Position numbers and translations under genes: made by a program. Positions 1 through 11,470 of a DNA stretch of 64,000 nt are shown in pieces; the first letter of the stretch is position 1; every line of letters begins with the position of its first letter. The notes below the pieces were generated by a model. The model saw nothing but the letters and a program-made list of their open reading frames with translations, was not told where the DNA came from and ran no database searches. Origin of the DNA: Glandiceps talaboti (lineage: Eukaryota; Hemichordata; Enteropneusta; Spengelidae); the NCBI RefSeq assembly GCF_964340395.1, contig NC_135555.1, positions 27,244,725 through 27,308,724 on the forward strand, read 5' to 3'.

Positions 1-827
1 ATGAGTATGGAAGCAAGTACTTGTGTGGTATGAGTATGGAAGCAAGTACTTGCGTGGTATGAGTATGGAAGCAAGTACTTGCGTGGTATGAGTATGGAAG
101 CAAGTACTTGCGTAGTATGAGTATGGAAGCAAGTACTTGCGTGGTATGAGTATGGAAGCAAGTACTTGCATAGTATGAGTATGGAAGCAAGTACTTGTGT
201 GGTATGAGTATAGAAGCAAGTACTTGGGTAGTATGAGTATGGAAGCAAGTACTTGCGTGGTATGAGTATGGAAGCAAGTACTTGTGTGGTATGAGTATGG
301 AAGCAAGTACCTGTGTGGTATGAGTATGGAAGCAAGTACTTGCGTGGTATGAGTATGGAAGCAAGTACTTGTGTAGTATGAGTATGGAAGCAAGTACTTG
401 CGTGGTATGAGTATGGAAGCAAGTACTTGTGTGGTATGAGTATGGAAGCAAGTACTTGTGTAGTATGAGTATGGAAGCAAGTACTTGGGTGGTATGAGTA
501 TGGAAGCAAGTACTTGGGTGGTATGAGTATGGAAGCAAGTACTTGTGTGGTATGAGTATGGAAGCAAGTACTTGTGTGGTATGAGTATGGAAGCAAGTAC
601 TTGTGTGGTATGAGTATAGAAGCAAGTACTTGTGAAGTTGTGTGGTATGAGTATGGAAGCAAGTACTTGCGTGGTATGAGTATAGAAGCAAGTACTTGTG
701 TGGTATGAGTATAGAAGCAAGTACTTGCGTGGTATGAGTATAGAAGCAAGTACTTGCGTAGTATGAGTATAGAAGCAAGTACTTGCGTGGTATGAGTATA
801 GAAGCAAGTACTTGTGTGGTATGAGTA
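1..827. repeat. 29-bp minisatellite, about 28 copies
   Basis: Direct tandem repeat with a 29-base period, starting ATGAGTATGGAAGCAAGTAC in nearly every unit. Units differ mainly at the CG/TG step after the second half and at TATGG/TATAG, which looks like CpG decay. Where the C is kept, the unit contains the 12-base perfect palindrome GCAAGTACTTGC. One unit near 630-645 carries a short extra segment. The array runs off the left edge, so its true length is unknown. It lies in the Rab2 intron upstream of the first exon seen here. Confidence 0.97.
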
Positions 828-1199
828 ATGAACAAACCCCAGTCAAATAATGTTTTGTCCAAAAATTGTACATACACTGTAGTACAAATATCAACATCTT
901 ACGCATTCCCAAGACATTCACATAACCACACACACCAAATGTATTACCCAAAACATAGACGATCCACCAACAGGATAGTTTATTGTACGATGTTTGTTTG
1001 CATACATTAAGTTAAATAAGCGTTTTCTGTCTGTTTCCAAGTTGTTTACACTCACTGTGACTCAGTGATAGTTGCTAGCTATCCGATATGTTTTTTACTA
1101 AATTTTCCAACCATTTCAAAGTTTACAACTGGTTGAAGACCCCAACAAGATATATAGTATTTTAGGTAAATGCATACATAGTCTTGTTGTGTATTTTGT
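828..1199. other. intronic sequence, nothing recognised
   Basis: AT-rich sequence between the minisatellite and the family C element. The only ORF is 60 codons long with no recognisable composition. It is presumably Rab2 intron. Confidence 0.6.
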
Positions 1200-1990
1200 T
1201 AGTCCCCGCCAGGCGAAGTCTGGGATGGGGACTTATGGATTGGGTTCCGTCCGTCCGTCCGTCTGACCATCCAGAGCCGTTTCTTAAAGATGCCTGGACT
1301 GATTTTTTTTCAAACTTGGTACAGGGGCAACATACTATGGCATACATATGCACGTCAATTTGTTTCATGATACGATCCAATATGGCTACCTAGCAGCCAT
1401 TTTGTTTGCGAATTTTCCCTGTCCAAAACCATAACTCAGACATGCTTGAACAGATCTCATTCAAAGTTGGTTTAGGACAGTGTTCTATGACATACATGTG
1501 CATATTCATTGTTGTCGTGACATGATCCAATATGGCTGCCTGGCAGCCATTTTGTTTGCGAATTTTCCATGTCCAAAGCCATAACTCAGACATGCTTGAA
1601 CAGATCTCATTCAAAGTTGGTATTAGGATAGTGTTCGATAACATACATGTGCATATCCATTTTTGTCGTGATACAATCCAATATGGCTGTCTGGCAGCCA
1701 TTTTGTTTGCGAATTTTCCATGTCCAAAGCCATAACTCAGATATGCTTGAACAGATCTCATTCAAAGTTGGTATTAGGACAGTGTTCGATTACATACATG
1801 TGCATATCCATATTTGTCGTGATACAATCCGATATGGCTGACTGGCAGCTATTTTGTTGGCGCAGTTTTCATGTCTAAAGCCATAATGCAGACATGCTTG
1901 AACAGGTTCCTCCCCCCCCCCCCCCCTCAAGAAAATGACAACATAAACTGCCAGTTCCTTAAAACCCAATCATAGCAGGGGGCTATGTCA
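1200..1990 (+). mobile_element. family C repeat, copy 1 (hairpin head, ~151-bp tandem body)
   Basis: The element begins after a T-run with TAGTCCCCGCCAGGCGAAG, followed by GGGGACTTATGGATTGG and a (CCGT)n tract. The body is about three tandem units of roughly 151 bases, each containing GCAGCCATTTTG and CATAACTCAGACATGC. The end, near 1974-1986, reads CATAGCAGGGGGCTATG, an inverted relative of the head (TAGTCCCC against GGGGCTA). Two related copies lie at 22457 and 53320. A C-run interrupts the body near 1913. ORFs here follow the tandem period and are not genes. A Helentron-like non-autonomous class is an inference from layout. Confidence 0.75.
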
Positions 1991-2305
1991 TTCTCAATGA
2001 GTTGTTTAGTACATAGGTTAACCATAAGAGAACACATATGTCCTATCAAGTTTGTTGATGTACCTTACAGTGTTAATGAATAATTTGCATAAATAATGAT
2101 TTTCGGTAATAAGGCTATATCTTAAGAATACATACTTCAATTTCAATACAATTCAGTACACACGTTAACCAGAACAATTGCATATGTCCTGTAAAGCTTG
2201 TTGATGTACCTTTCAGTGTTAATGAATAATTTTCATAATTAATGATTTTTGGTAATTCTTAAGACTGCATACTTCAATTTCAATACAATTTAGTACATAC
2301 GTTAA
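1991..2305 (+). mobile_element. family B body fragment, left part
   Basis: Matches the family B body seen at 18120-18840: repeated ATAATTTGCATAATTAATGA-like and TTAGTACATACGTTAAC-like segments with a period near 140 bases. It is interrupted at 2306 by a transposon and resumes at 3931. Confidence 0.7.
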
Positions 2306-3930
2306 CAGGGCATGCCTTTTGAGGCGAGCGATCGCTCCGCTCGCCTACCGCTCGCGCAAATTAAAATCCACGAGAGCGATTTTCCTCTCGCGTGGGCCTC
2401 AACCAACCTGTACAACAGCCTGATGTTATTTTATATCATTTTTCAATATGTGGTTACCATAAAAATCAACGTTTATTCGGTAAAATTACGTGGTGGGAGC
2501 GTGGAACACTTCCGTGTTCATAATCGTCAATCTCCAGCTGAAGTCAGCGCTGTCATTCATGACCTATTTATGTATCTGAAATTTGCATTGTACTACCCTT
2601 ATATGGGAAAAATAGTGACGTATTCGAAGCGGGACATGCATGATGTCATGGCATATCATGAATATTGATCAGCTCAGTATGCGTGGAGATTTCAACTTTC
2701 GCATCATTGCAAATTGTGCAATTACGATTGATACGATGACTGTTTGTAGTTCTCGTTTTCAGCAATCCATCGATGAGTTTTTAGTTTTAAATTCCGATCG
2801 GCCTAGTTTTGTTAGAACATGGTTTTTGGAGACCATCCGGCATCCTACGTGAATGTCTCCTCCGGAACATGAACAACAACTGCGATTTATAGTCGCTACA
2901 CAAAGTACGACAATAGCTTGTCGATGTTTTGGAGGGCGTTGAAAGAATGACAATAAAATATTATACGATCGATTATTTTACAAAATAAAAATAAAAATAA
3001 TCTGTCGATATTTCTCGTGCAGTTTTCAGAGAAATTCCTGGGCTTTTATTTCATAATCTCCAACACGCAGTTTCATTGTTTTTGTCCGATGATCTATTCA
3101 ACTGCCGACCACGTCTGTTTTACCTCCATGACTTTATCGACTGCTGTAACATATAAAATATTTGCTCGATTTTTCGCCTTGTCGTGATTTCTAAAACAAA
3201 GTAGGTCTGCTGCTCAGACGTGAACGGATCTCGCTACTTTAGTCGGCGACACCGGTCGTCCGTGTGAAGGTACTAGGTGGGGTTACGTGTGTTATTGTCT
3301 CGGATCGAGTGAATGGTTACAAATTAGTTAAATTAGCAAGCAATTTAACGTCAACGTCAAAGCTCAACATCAGAAGGCATTTGTCATCTGGGGTACGTTA
3401 TTTTTTGTCAATTCATTATAGTTTTGAACAATCTCAAGTTTGAATTAGCTGCATTTTAAGAGAAATAGAAGTGGTGGTTTCTTCAATGCCTGCCAAAACA
3501 TGTACTTTGTAGCGACTATAAATTGTTCCGGAGGAGATATTCAGGTAGGATGTTTTTATAAAAACGTTCTAAGAAAACAAGACCAATTAGAATTTGAAAT
3601 TAAAAACCTAGTTGTCTATTGTACTACTTGTAGTCACAACAAAAAACTGAATATTTTTTCAAGATTTTGATGTGCAGAGACTTAACAAAATTGTTGCAAT
3701 AATAATTGTTGTAGAAATAACCAAACAAACTGTTACTTATCAATATATTTTTGCATACATTTTTCAAATGTTTTTTTTTTTTTTAAATTTTATTTATTCG
3801 GAGCCAACTGGCCAAAAATACAAATAGAAATGAAAATGAAATTTTTTTTCTTCACTCGCCTACCACTCGCCTGGATGGTTTCAGGAGAGTGGTTTTTAGC
3901 TCTCCTGCCATTTTCAAAAGACATGCCCTG
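2306..3930. mobile_element. TIR transposon with 6-bp target duplication, copy 1
   Basis: The ends are inverted: CAGGGCATGCCTTTTGA at the left and TTTTCAAAAGACATGCCCTG at the right. Flanks are CGTTAA and CATTAA, a 6-base duplication with one difference. The second copy at 61193-63099 has a perfect GTTTAG duplication, which supports the boundaries. Just inside the left end is a CpG-rich near-palindrome around GCGATCGC. No transposase frame is visible, so it is non-autonomous. The CAGGG end suggests a hAT relative, but a 6-base duplication is not the usual 8, so the superfamily is left open. Confidence 0.85.
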
Positions 3931-4260
3931 CATTAAACATAACAGAGTGCACATCTCCTATAAAAGTTGTTGATTTTGCTTAAAGATTTAGTGAATAATT
4001 TGCATAATTATTTATCTTTGGTAATTGGGCTATATCTTACATACATATATCATATATACATATATCAACCATAATAATACGCACCTGTCCTATGAAGTTT
4101 GTTGCTACAACATTTACCTTTAATGAGTATTTTGAATAATGAACGATAGTCTGTAATTAAGAAGTATCATGCACTCTTCAAATTCTGTATAATTTGGCAC
4201 ATACATTAACCTAAGAAAGCACGCTTGTCCAAAAAACGCCTGTTACCATTAGTTTTTTTT
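3931..4260 (+). mobile_element. family B body fragment, right part
   Basis: Continuation of the family B body after the transposon at 2306-3930. It ends with AAAGCACGCTTGTCC and a T-run, the same order as 20474-20525 and 52330-52380. The T-run at 4253-4260 is where a family A element begins. Confidence 0.7.
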
Positions 4261-4320
4261 AGCACAACTGAACTGAAGGTTCAGTAGTGCTATAGGCATG
4301 GCAAAGTGTCTGTCTGTCTG

Positions 4321-4375
<55 letters not shown>

Positions 4376-4380
4376 TTGGA

Positions 4381-4431
<51 letters not shown>

Positions 4432-5772
4432 AACTTAAAAGTCAAAAACTGCTGGACTGATTGCTGGTTGATATTTGGTGGTCATGTTACTTCTGGTGTC
4501 TAGTTGGGAAATTGTTCAAATGAAAATGATTGCGTCAGAGATGTGGGTTTTGGGTAAAGAAAATGTGATTTTTGGTCAAAAAACTTAAACTCTAAAAGTA
4601 CTGGGCAGATTGGCATGAAATTTGATGGGAACATTCATAGATGTGAGAAAATTAAGATTTGTTCATGACATGATAATTCCTTAGTAATATGCAAATTATG
4701 GCTTAAAATGTGTCTTTTTGGTCAAAAACCTATAATTCCAAAGCTACTCAGCAGATTAGGTTGAAATTTGAGAGGGATGCATCTGTGGGTGTATAGATGA
4801 AGAAGTATTAAGCATATAATGATCTCATCAGAAATATGCAAATTAGGTGTAAACATGTTAATTTTCGTCAAAAAATTTATATCTCAAGAAGTACTGTCAA
4901 TGAGACTGAAACTTGCCGAGATGTTTCTCAAAGTGTTATTCTGCAGATATTCTTCAACATTTTTGACACAATTGGCCCTAGCAACCATGACCACGCCCTT
5001 AGCAACAACCAAATGGCCGTATAATTTGCTCAAATAACAACATCATCTGGTAGGCAAGTTAGTAAACTTTCAAAAAATGTATGCAAATATCCCTAGCAAC
5101 AAGACCACGCCCATAGCAACAGCCAAATGGTCGTGTATTTCACAAAGTTAACAGGGATTAATAGACAATTGAACAAACATTCAAAAAATGTATGTAAAGT
5201 GTTATTCTGCAGATTTTCTTCAAAACATTTTATCACAATTGGCCCTAGCAACCATGACCACACCTATAGCAACAACCAAACGGCTGTATATTTTGGTTAG
5301 ATAACATCATCTGGGAGGCAAGTGAGTAAACATTCAAAAATGTATGCAAATACCCCTAGCAACCATGTCCATGCCCATAGCAACAGCCAGATGGTGCATT
5401 TCATGAAGATAAGTGGGATTCTTAGACAAGTGAACAAACATTCAAAAAATGTATGCAAATATGCCTAGCAACAAGACCACACCCATAAAAACAGCCAAAA
5501 TAACATCAGGGATTCATATACAAGTGAATGAACATTCAAAAAATGTATGGATATATATCTAGGAATATGACCATGCCCATAGCAGCAACCAAATGATCAT
5601 GTATATTGCAAAGATAACAACAGCTGGATAGGCAACTACATAATCATTCAGCAAATATCTAGCATGGGTCAGCATGTGGGTAAACATTATTAAAAACTGT
5701 ACAGTTGTGCTACAACACCATTGGCGCTATTATTAAAAACTGTACAGTTGTGCTACAACACCATTGCCGTTA
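4261..5772 (+). mobile_element. family A repeat, copy 1 (foldback head, GTCT/GT tract, tandem body)
   Basis: The head is AGCACAACTGAAC, a short loop, then GTTCAGTAGTGCT, a foldback stem with one mismatch. It follows a T-run. Next come (GTCT)n and (GT)n tracts at 4306-4427, then TAAATAACTTAAAAGTC and a body of degenerate units. The second half has units of about 110-120 bases containing CCTAGCAAC and CCACGCCCATAGCAAC. The tail, ACAGTTGTGCTACAACACC, is the inverse of the head and is duplicated at 5700 and 5742. No coding capacity. The simple-repeat ORF at 4306 is an artefact. Confidence 0.85.
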
Positions 5773-5975
5773 TTTTATGTTAGTTACATCATTAAACCAT
5801 TTTAGAATAAATATAAAGTAACAAATGTTTGTAGTAGGATTCTAAATATATTTTTCATTTCATTGAAAGTATTAACATGTAGGATATGACTAACAAAGAA
5901 GTTTTTGTTGTTCTCCCACACCCATTTATAGGATTATTGTAGGTATATTTGAAATATAACATTGTAATGAAATGA

Positions 5976-6131
<156 letters not shown>

Positions 6132-6383
6132 TAATTTGTCTTTGACCATTAATATGACTAGAAATGGAACAAACTTGTCAATAAACATCACTTTAAATCG
6201 ATTTATTGTTAATAGAAAATACTTTTATTAAAAAGAAATATTTGTTAATTTTATTTAATAATGGAAATTTGTACTCGCAGAGTCAAAAAAATTTCTTTGA
6301 AGTGAATCCCAAATTTTCACTTACATCTCATCAGCCTTCTCAAGGGTGTAATATGGCGTAGAATGCCTGCCAATATTCAAAAA

Positions 6384-6423
6384 TGCAATACTGCAATGAC
6401 TATATGCAATACTGCAATGACTA
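6384..6423. repeat. 20-21-bp tandem repeat, left part of a split array
   Basis: Two copies of a unit reading ATGCAATACTGCAATGACTA. The same unit resumes at 9036 directly after the pogo-type transposon, so one array was split by the insertion. Confidence 0.9.
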
Positions 6424-9035
6424 CCGTTAAATCTGTATTTGAAGCTGCGGTTTTAATTAAAATTATGCAAATTTACAGCTTTAGAAATGTCGCTGAAGTC
6501 GGGGTGCGTCTTTAATTACAAAGTTTACCGAGAATCGAAAAGTGGGTGTGGCGATTTTTACGATCAGAAACCATGATACATACAGAAAAATAGTCTTTAT
6601 CACCAGCTTTTTTAGTTTTGGTGGGTAATGTTGTGATTACGGTTTGTGGTATCTCTTTTTGGAGGATGTGGTGGCCCTGAAAAGGGCTGTTTAGTTTGGG
6701 TATATACGCTCGGGTATATACACGGTACAAGTGTATCATACCGGTTACATTACTGTGCCTCGAGTTTAGAAACCGAGGAAGTCTTCATTGTCATCGTTGT
6801 CGCTGTCAAAGATATCGGCAATAAGATTGGCGAGTTCATCACTGTCTTCGTCATCGGTCTCCAAGTCTTTGTAAATCAGATAGTCTTAGGTGCCGTCAAG
6901 GTTATTTGAAATGCCACACTTGAGGAATGACCATTTCTCTGCTCGGTGGTCTTCGCTTGCCACTGGGAGTATACTCGGCATCACCGTCTTTCATCCAGTC
7001 ATCCCAACTGTCACGAACGGAACCTTTGACTGGCTTGTTCACGCCAACATCGAGCGGCTGAAGTAGTGGTGTAAGACCACCTGGTATTACTGCGATGTCA
7101 ACGTTGCGGGAGCGGAGTTCTGCTTTCACGGCCGTGGTGATATGTACTGAGCACGAGTCCCATATCAGTAACCGTCTTCTTTCATCATTCAGACGAGGAA
7201 ACATATGTCGAATATATTCAAGACAGCCTGTAAAAAGAAAGAACATATCGGAGTCATTTTTGATCTTTAAACAATCTATTTTGTAGAGGGTTATTTTGTA
7301 GACAGTTCTTTCAAACTGTCAGAATCTATCACGTTACAGGGGAGCTAAAATGTAAACAGATGTAAACAAAACGTCATTGCTCAGTGTGGAAGTATCATGA
7401 ACTGCGCAGGAAAATTATAATATTCAATGTTGAATTCTCTACGTCATTACTCAGTTGATTGAAAAAAGACTTGTGCGCTTGTATGACATCATATGTATAT
7501 TTGCTAATTTTGGCTTTACACGTATGTACTTGTTTACTTGTTGATTATACTAGTACTAAGAAACTAGCAAGATAAAATGCAATTTACCTTTTTCATCGAT
7601 ATAGCCTTTCTCTTGAACTTTCACTTGAAGTTTACCTCGGACAGACAGATGGCTCTGATCACGTTTGCCTTTGAATATGACGATTGGCATTAGCTTGCTC
7701 CCATCAGCTGCTACTGTGAAGACGGCGGTGAATCCTTTTTTCTCGGAGCCTGTTGTCTTTATATGCATGGTCTTGGTACCCACACGCTCGAGTGTACGGT
7801 CACCTGGCATGTCGAATCTAAGGGGGGTTTCATCCATGTTAAAAATGTCTGACAGTTCATACTTGTGCTTCTCACATAACTGAATGACAAATCTGTGGAA
7901 AGCTGTCATTTTTTCTTCAAAATCTTTTGGAAGTTTTTGGCCGATCGATGTTTTCTGACGTGTAGACAAACTGTGGTGTCGCTTGAAACTCTGTAACCAT
8001 CCATCTGATGCCTTAAATGATGTAACTGTACCGCTTGTCATTCTTCGCGCTTGACGTTGGAGCTGTTTGCCAGTCACATCGTTACCATTTTTTCGCTGAG
8101 TGTCTATCCAATTCATCAGTTGGTTATCCATGGCAGTGTCTTTCACGGGTCTACCTGCACCCTGTAGTCATTTTGCAGATTTTGTCATCACGGCCAGTTG
8201 ATCTTTTTTCTTTAACCAGTCTCTGACTTGTTTTTCATTTAAACCAAAGTGTTCTGCTGTCTTTCGATTGCTGCCAAACTTGGCAGCTTTGGCGACGACC
8301 TTTAACTTAAAGGCTGTATCGTAGGCCATGTGGTGACGAGACGATCGTGGAATGTTTTCTTTCGGCATGATAGTATTAGTTGAACTCGTTATACGGTGGT
8401 GAAGATTGCAATCGAAGTACTATGATGTTCTCAGTTTTGAAACTAGAGAAGGAGTGATTTTTGGGGAAGAATTTTAGAGATATATAGAGAATTTGTACAT
8501 TTCATTATCACATTTAGAAATTCATTTTGCTTTGTAGTTATAAGGATTACTACCGCCGCCGCATATCAGTGTTTCATAGTAAAGAACTTCTAAAAAGAAT
8601 ATGTGTGAACCTGCTCTTTTATTAGAAAATGAAAATAGGCATGGTGAAATAGTGACGGCTTTCACACTACTCGTTGGGCTCCATCAAAAAGAAAGGTGTG
8701 AACAATTTCTCCCATTCTATTCATATTTTCAAGAAAGACCACTGAAAAGCGGCACAGTTCACACAACAAGGCGACATCCTCAGTTGACATACTGCCGTCA
8801 CTATCCCATTGTTTTATTGATGACTGACAGCTCACATCTTTAGCAAAGCAACAAATGATCTAAATTGTCTTGACAGTTGAAAGGCCGCTTGAACAACTCC
8901 TTCAAAGAGTCACAGTGCGGCTTCAAATACATACTTTTCATTGTTTCCAAAATCATGCAATGTTGCAGTTTTCAACATTACTGAAGTGGGGTGCGGCTTT
9001 AAATCAAATTGCGGCTTCAAATACAGATTTAACGG
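6424..9035 (-). mobile_element. pogo/Tigger-type DNA transposon with TIRs and TA duplication
   Basis: The left end is CCGTTAAATCTGTATTTGAA and the right end is its inverse. The inverted repeats match for 22 bases, then one mismatch, then again. Both ends are flanked by TA (6422-6423 and 9036-9037), as expected for the Tc1/mariner/pogo superfamily. Extra copies of a GCGGCTTCAAATAC-like motif lie inside the right end (near 8916 and 9011), possible transposase binding sites. The element is 2612 bases long and encodes a transposase on the minus strand. It is inserted into a short tandem repeat within a Rab2 intron. Confidence 0.93.
6766..8368 (-). pseudogene. pogo-type transposase, one intron, disabled
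   Basis: Domains in order: an N-terminal helix-turn-helix of the Brinker/CENPB type (AYDTAFKLKVVAKAAKFGSN, then VRDWLKKKDQL); a second HTH region (WLQSFKRHHSLSTRQ); and a DDE_1 catalytic core with all three aspartates: NMDETPLRF, IWDSCSVH and LQPLDVGVN. A spliceable intron is predicted at 7587-7228 (GTAAAT to TTTTTACAG), joining GYIDEK to GCLEYIRHMF. The acidic tail, ending YKDLETDDEDSDELANLI and onward, stops at 6766. Lesions: an in-frame UGA at 8168-8170, probably from a CGA Arg codon; a frame break near 6930 before SFLKCGISNN; and a UAA at 6886-6888. It is therefore probably inactive, although the catalytic core is intact. Confidence 0.9.
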
Positions 9036-9213
9036 TATATGCAATACTGCAATGACTACATGCGATAATGCGATGACTACATGCGATATGACTACATGAG
9101 ATGACTACGTGATATGACTACATGAGATGACTACATGCGATATGACTACATGAGATGACTACATGCGATATGACTACATGAACATGAGATGACTACATGC
9201 GATATGACTACAT
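9036..9213. repeat. 20-21-bp tandem repeat, right part of a split array
   Basis: The array resumes immediately after the TA duplication as ATGCAATACTGCAATGACTA. It then decays to shorter CATGCGATATGACTA and CATGAGATGACTA units until 9213. Confidence 0.9.
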
Positions 9214-9476
9214 TCTTTAAATCTCCATGAACTCATTTATACATGACATTACACATTTACTTCAACTCTCACTCGATGTAATTCACTTTTTAGACGTAAT
9301 GTGTCGCATTGACAGTGACGTCTCTGCAGATCTCCATCAGTCATCTGCCGGCTTGTTGATTGATCTCAGCACAAAGGTGTCTGTACCGATCACATTCTTC
9401 TTGTGGAAAAAACTTCCATTTTTTATTGGCACTCTAAGTTTATGGTTTTTTTCAACGGAACATTCAAACTAAATAA
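9214..9476. other. intronic sequence, nothing recognised
   Basis: There is no repeat hallmark or homology I can name. An 81-codon ORF spans it but shows no domain. Confidence 0.5.
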
Positions 9477-11412
9477 AAACTAACGTTACCAATATAGCAA
9501 GGCAAAATTCTTGCCGTAGTGAATCTGGACACCCACCCGCCAAATGATCGCCCATGGGCAACTTTACGGATGGGCTTGTTTTTCGGAAAACTCTGGTATA
9601 TAGAATGTGAAATGTATGTTTCACCCAGAATGGGTGTCTGGCTGTACATATGCACTGGAAAAAAATGTAGCAGAAACACTCACATGAAAAAAAATAACAA
9701 GGGGACCAGAAGCTAACCGATATGTATGAACAACCACTAATATGTTGATAAACTACCTGAGTCGGATTTACCAAATGCTCCTCCCAGATAAGGGACAATA
9801 TCAAAATCAAACACACCGTACTTACACGTCCTCATGAGTAGTGATGATTACCTCTTCGTAGCTGAGATGTACTACGTGAAACAGGAGATAATGAGGTGTT
9901 CAAGTTAGTGAATAACTGACAATAGATAATCAGTGCACTTTTCTTTGTTTCTCGTAAATATGTCTTTTAGCGTAGATACACATAATTTTTTTTATTGCCA
10001 ACACACAATAGATAGTGATTCTCACCTTCCATGTTTCCAATGATGACATCGTCTTCTATCGTAGTTGGTCATAGTTTGTCATAATTTACGATTGTCAAGG
10101 AAAACCACGTACTCCAGCCAGTAATGTGCTGATGAAACTAGTACTGTACATGTTCTTATGAGTGCAAGTTCTTGGCGATATTCATCAAAAAACAATTAGA
10201 TATGCACAAAATCAAAGTTTCAATATACAATGTACATGACTGTATGTAGAAACTGCATCGATTCGAAATTTATTGTGATGGACGCATGAACGTAATATTG
10301 TAACAGTCCTGGGTTAGCAGTAAATCTTTGAGGAAGATTATCGTACAATTGAGTGAGTCTCAAAGCATCAATTGCAGTTAGACTTTGTTTTTTGCACGGT
10401 CGACAAACTAACACTACAACTTCAACTTACAAGCTCACGCTTGGCGGCCATGGTAGGGCCAAGAAATGCTGTTGAATTTCCGGGTTGCGGAAGTGCAGTT
10501 TTGACATTTATATCATCGATAAATGAGATTTGTTTTATATATTCTAAACAACAACTAATTTTTTTATGTTTCTCAGTACAGTAACATTCCTAAATGATGG
10601 GGTTGAGTTGAGAAATCACACTGTTCGGCAACATGTGGCGTGACGTCGGTAGATAAACATAGAGACGCAAGTGATGAACGTATTCAGTTATTCGTAACGT
10701 GAAATTTCATTATATAAATCAGTCAAATCAAACTATATATTAATGCGAGATAAGCTTTAGTTTTTAATTTGTTTTTTTGACAATGTTCGAATTCAACTGA
10801 CGAATCTGCGACTCGAATCTAACGCGATCAATGCACCACCGTTCACCAGCCAGACGAAAATGGTCGACATGTTTGTTGACTTGCCGAGAAATGCACAAGG
10901 AACTTGTGAGGCAGTCCGAATAAATAGATATAAAATCGGACGTTTTTATATCTTCTTCAAGGTATTTTTAGGTAAGACATGTTAGGTAAACACCTGAATA
11001 TATCTGAAACACTTAGTTGACTAGCCGACTACACTAATGCCATAGAAGGCATTGAATGAATAACACTGAAAAAAGTAAGCGTGAAACTGATTTGCACAGG
11101 AAAGAAAATCTTTTTGTTTCGTGATTTTTTCACATTGAAGACCGCGTAAATGATCGTAGTTTGGGCTCATGAATAACAGACAATAGGTGTTTACTTTTTA
11201 TTGTCTACAACCTAAAGTACATGAATATGAGTCGAGACTTATGAATATTCACTGTAGTACATAGTAACTACTGATAGCTACTCGTCACTACTCATTAGGA
11301 TACGTAATTACGATGTTTTTGATTTTGATTTCGCTCCTAAAGAAACTTATTCTGTTGCACATGCGCAAACCTACTCCCGTAGTGTGGGCACCTAGCCTGG
11401 TTGCACCTTGGA
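9477..11412. mobile_element. long-TIR element, family G, copy A
   Basis: 9790-10650 is colinear with 53877-54000 plus 55522-56235. The right end, 11330-11412, reads GGTTGCACCTTGG, the inverse of the left end of the copy at 52668 (CCAAGGTGCAACC). Segment 11240-11340 is inverted relative to 9795-9890, so the element has long inverted arms. Segment 9480-9790 is inverted relative to 52745-53000. No intact ORF; the 115-codon minus ORF is shared only as decayed repeat. Class unknown. Confidence 0.6.
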
Positions 11413-11470
11413 CTTTACACTCCAAAACTACTCAGCAGTTCGATCTGAAATGTGGTTGGAACATTCTTAA
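11413..11470 (+). mobile_element. family A body fragment, left of TTAA insertion
   Basis: Reads CTCCAAAACTACTCAGCAG and onward to GGTTGGAACATTCTTAA, matching family A bodies at 41222-41275. It resumes at 13625 after the insertion. Confidence 0.7.

Noticed and set aside
1-827. CRISPR-like array
   Set aside because: The units are contiguous 29-mers without spacers, in a eukaryotic intron.
9469-9816. 115-codon minus ORF related to the plus ORF at 52699
   Set aside because: Similarity reflects the shared family G DNA. The two frames diverge after ~25 residues and show no domain.
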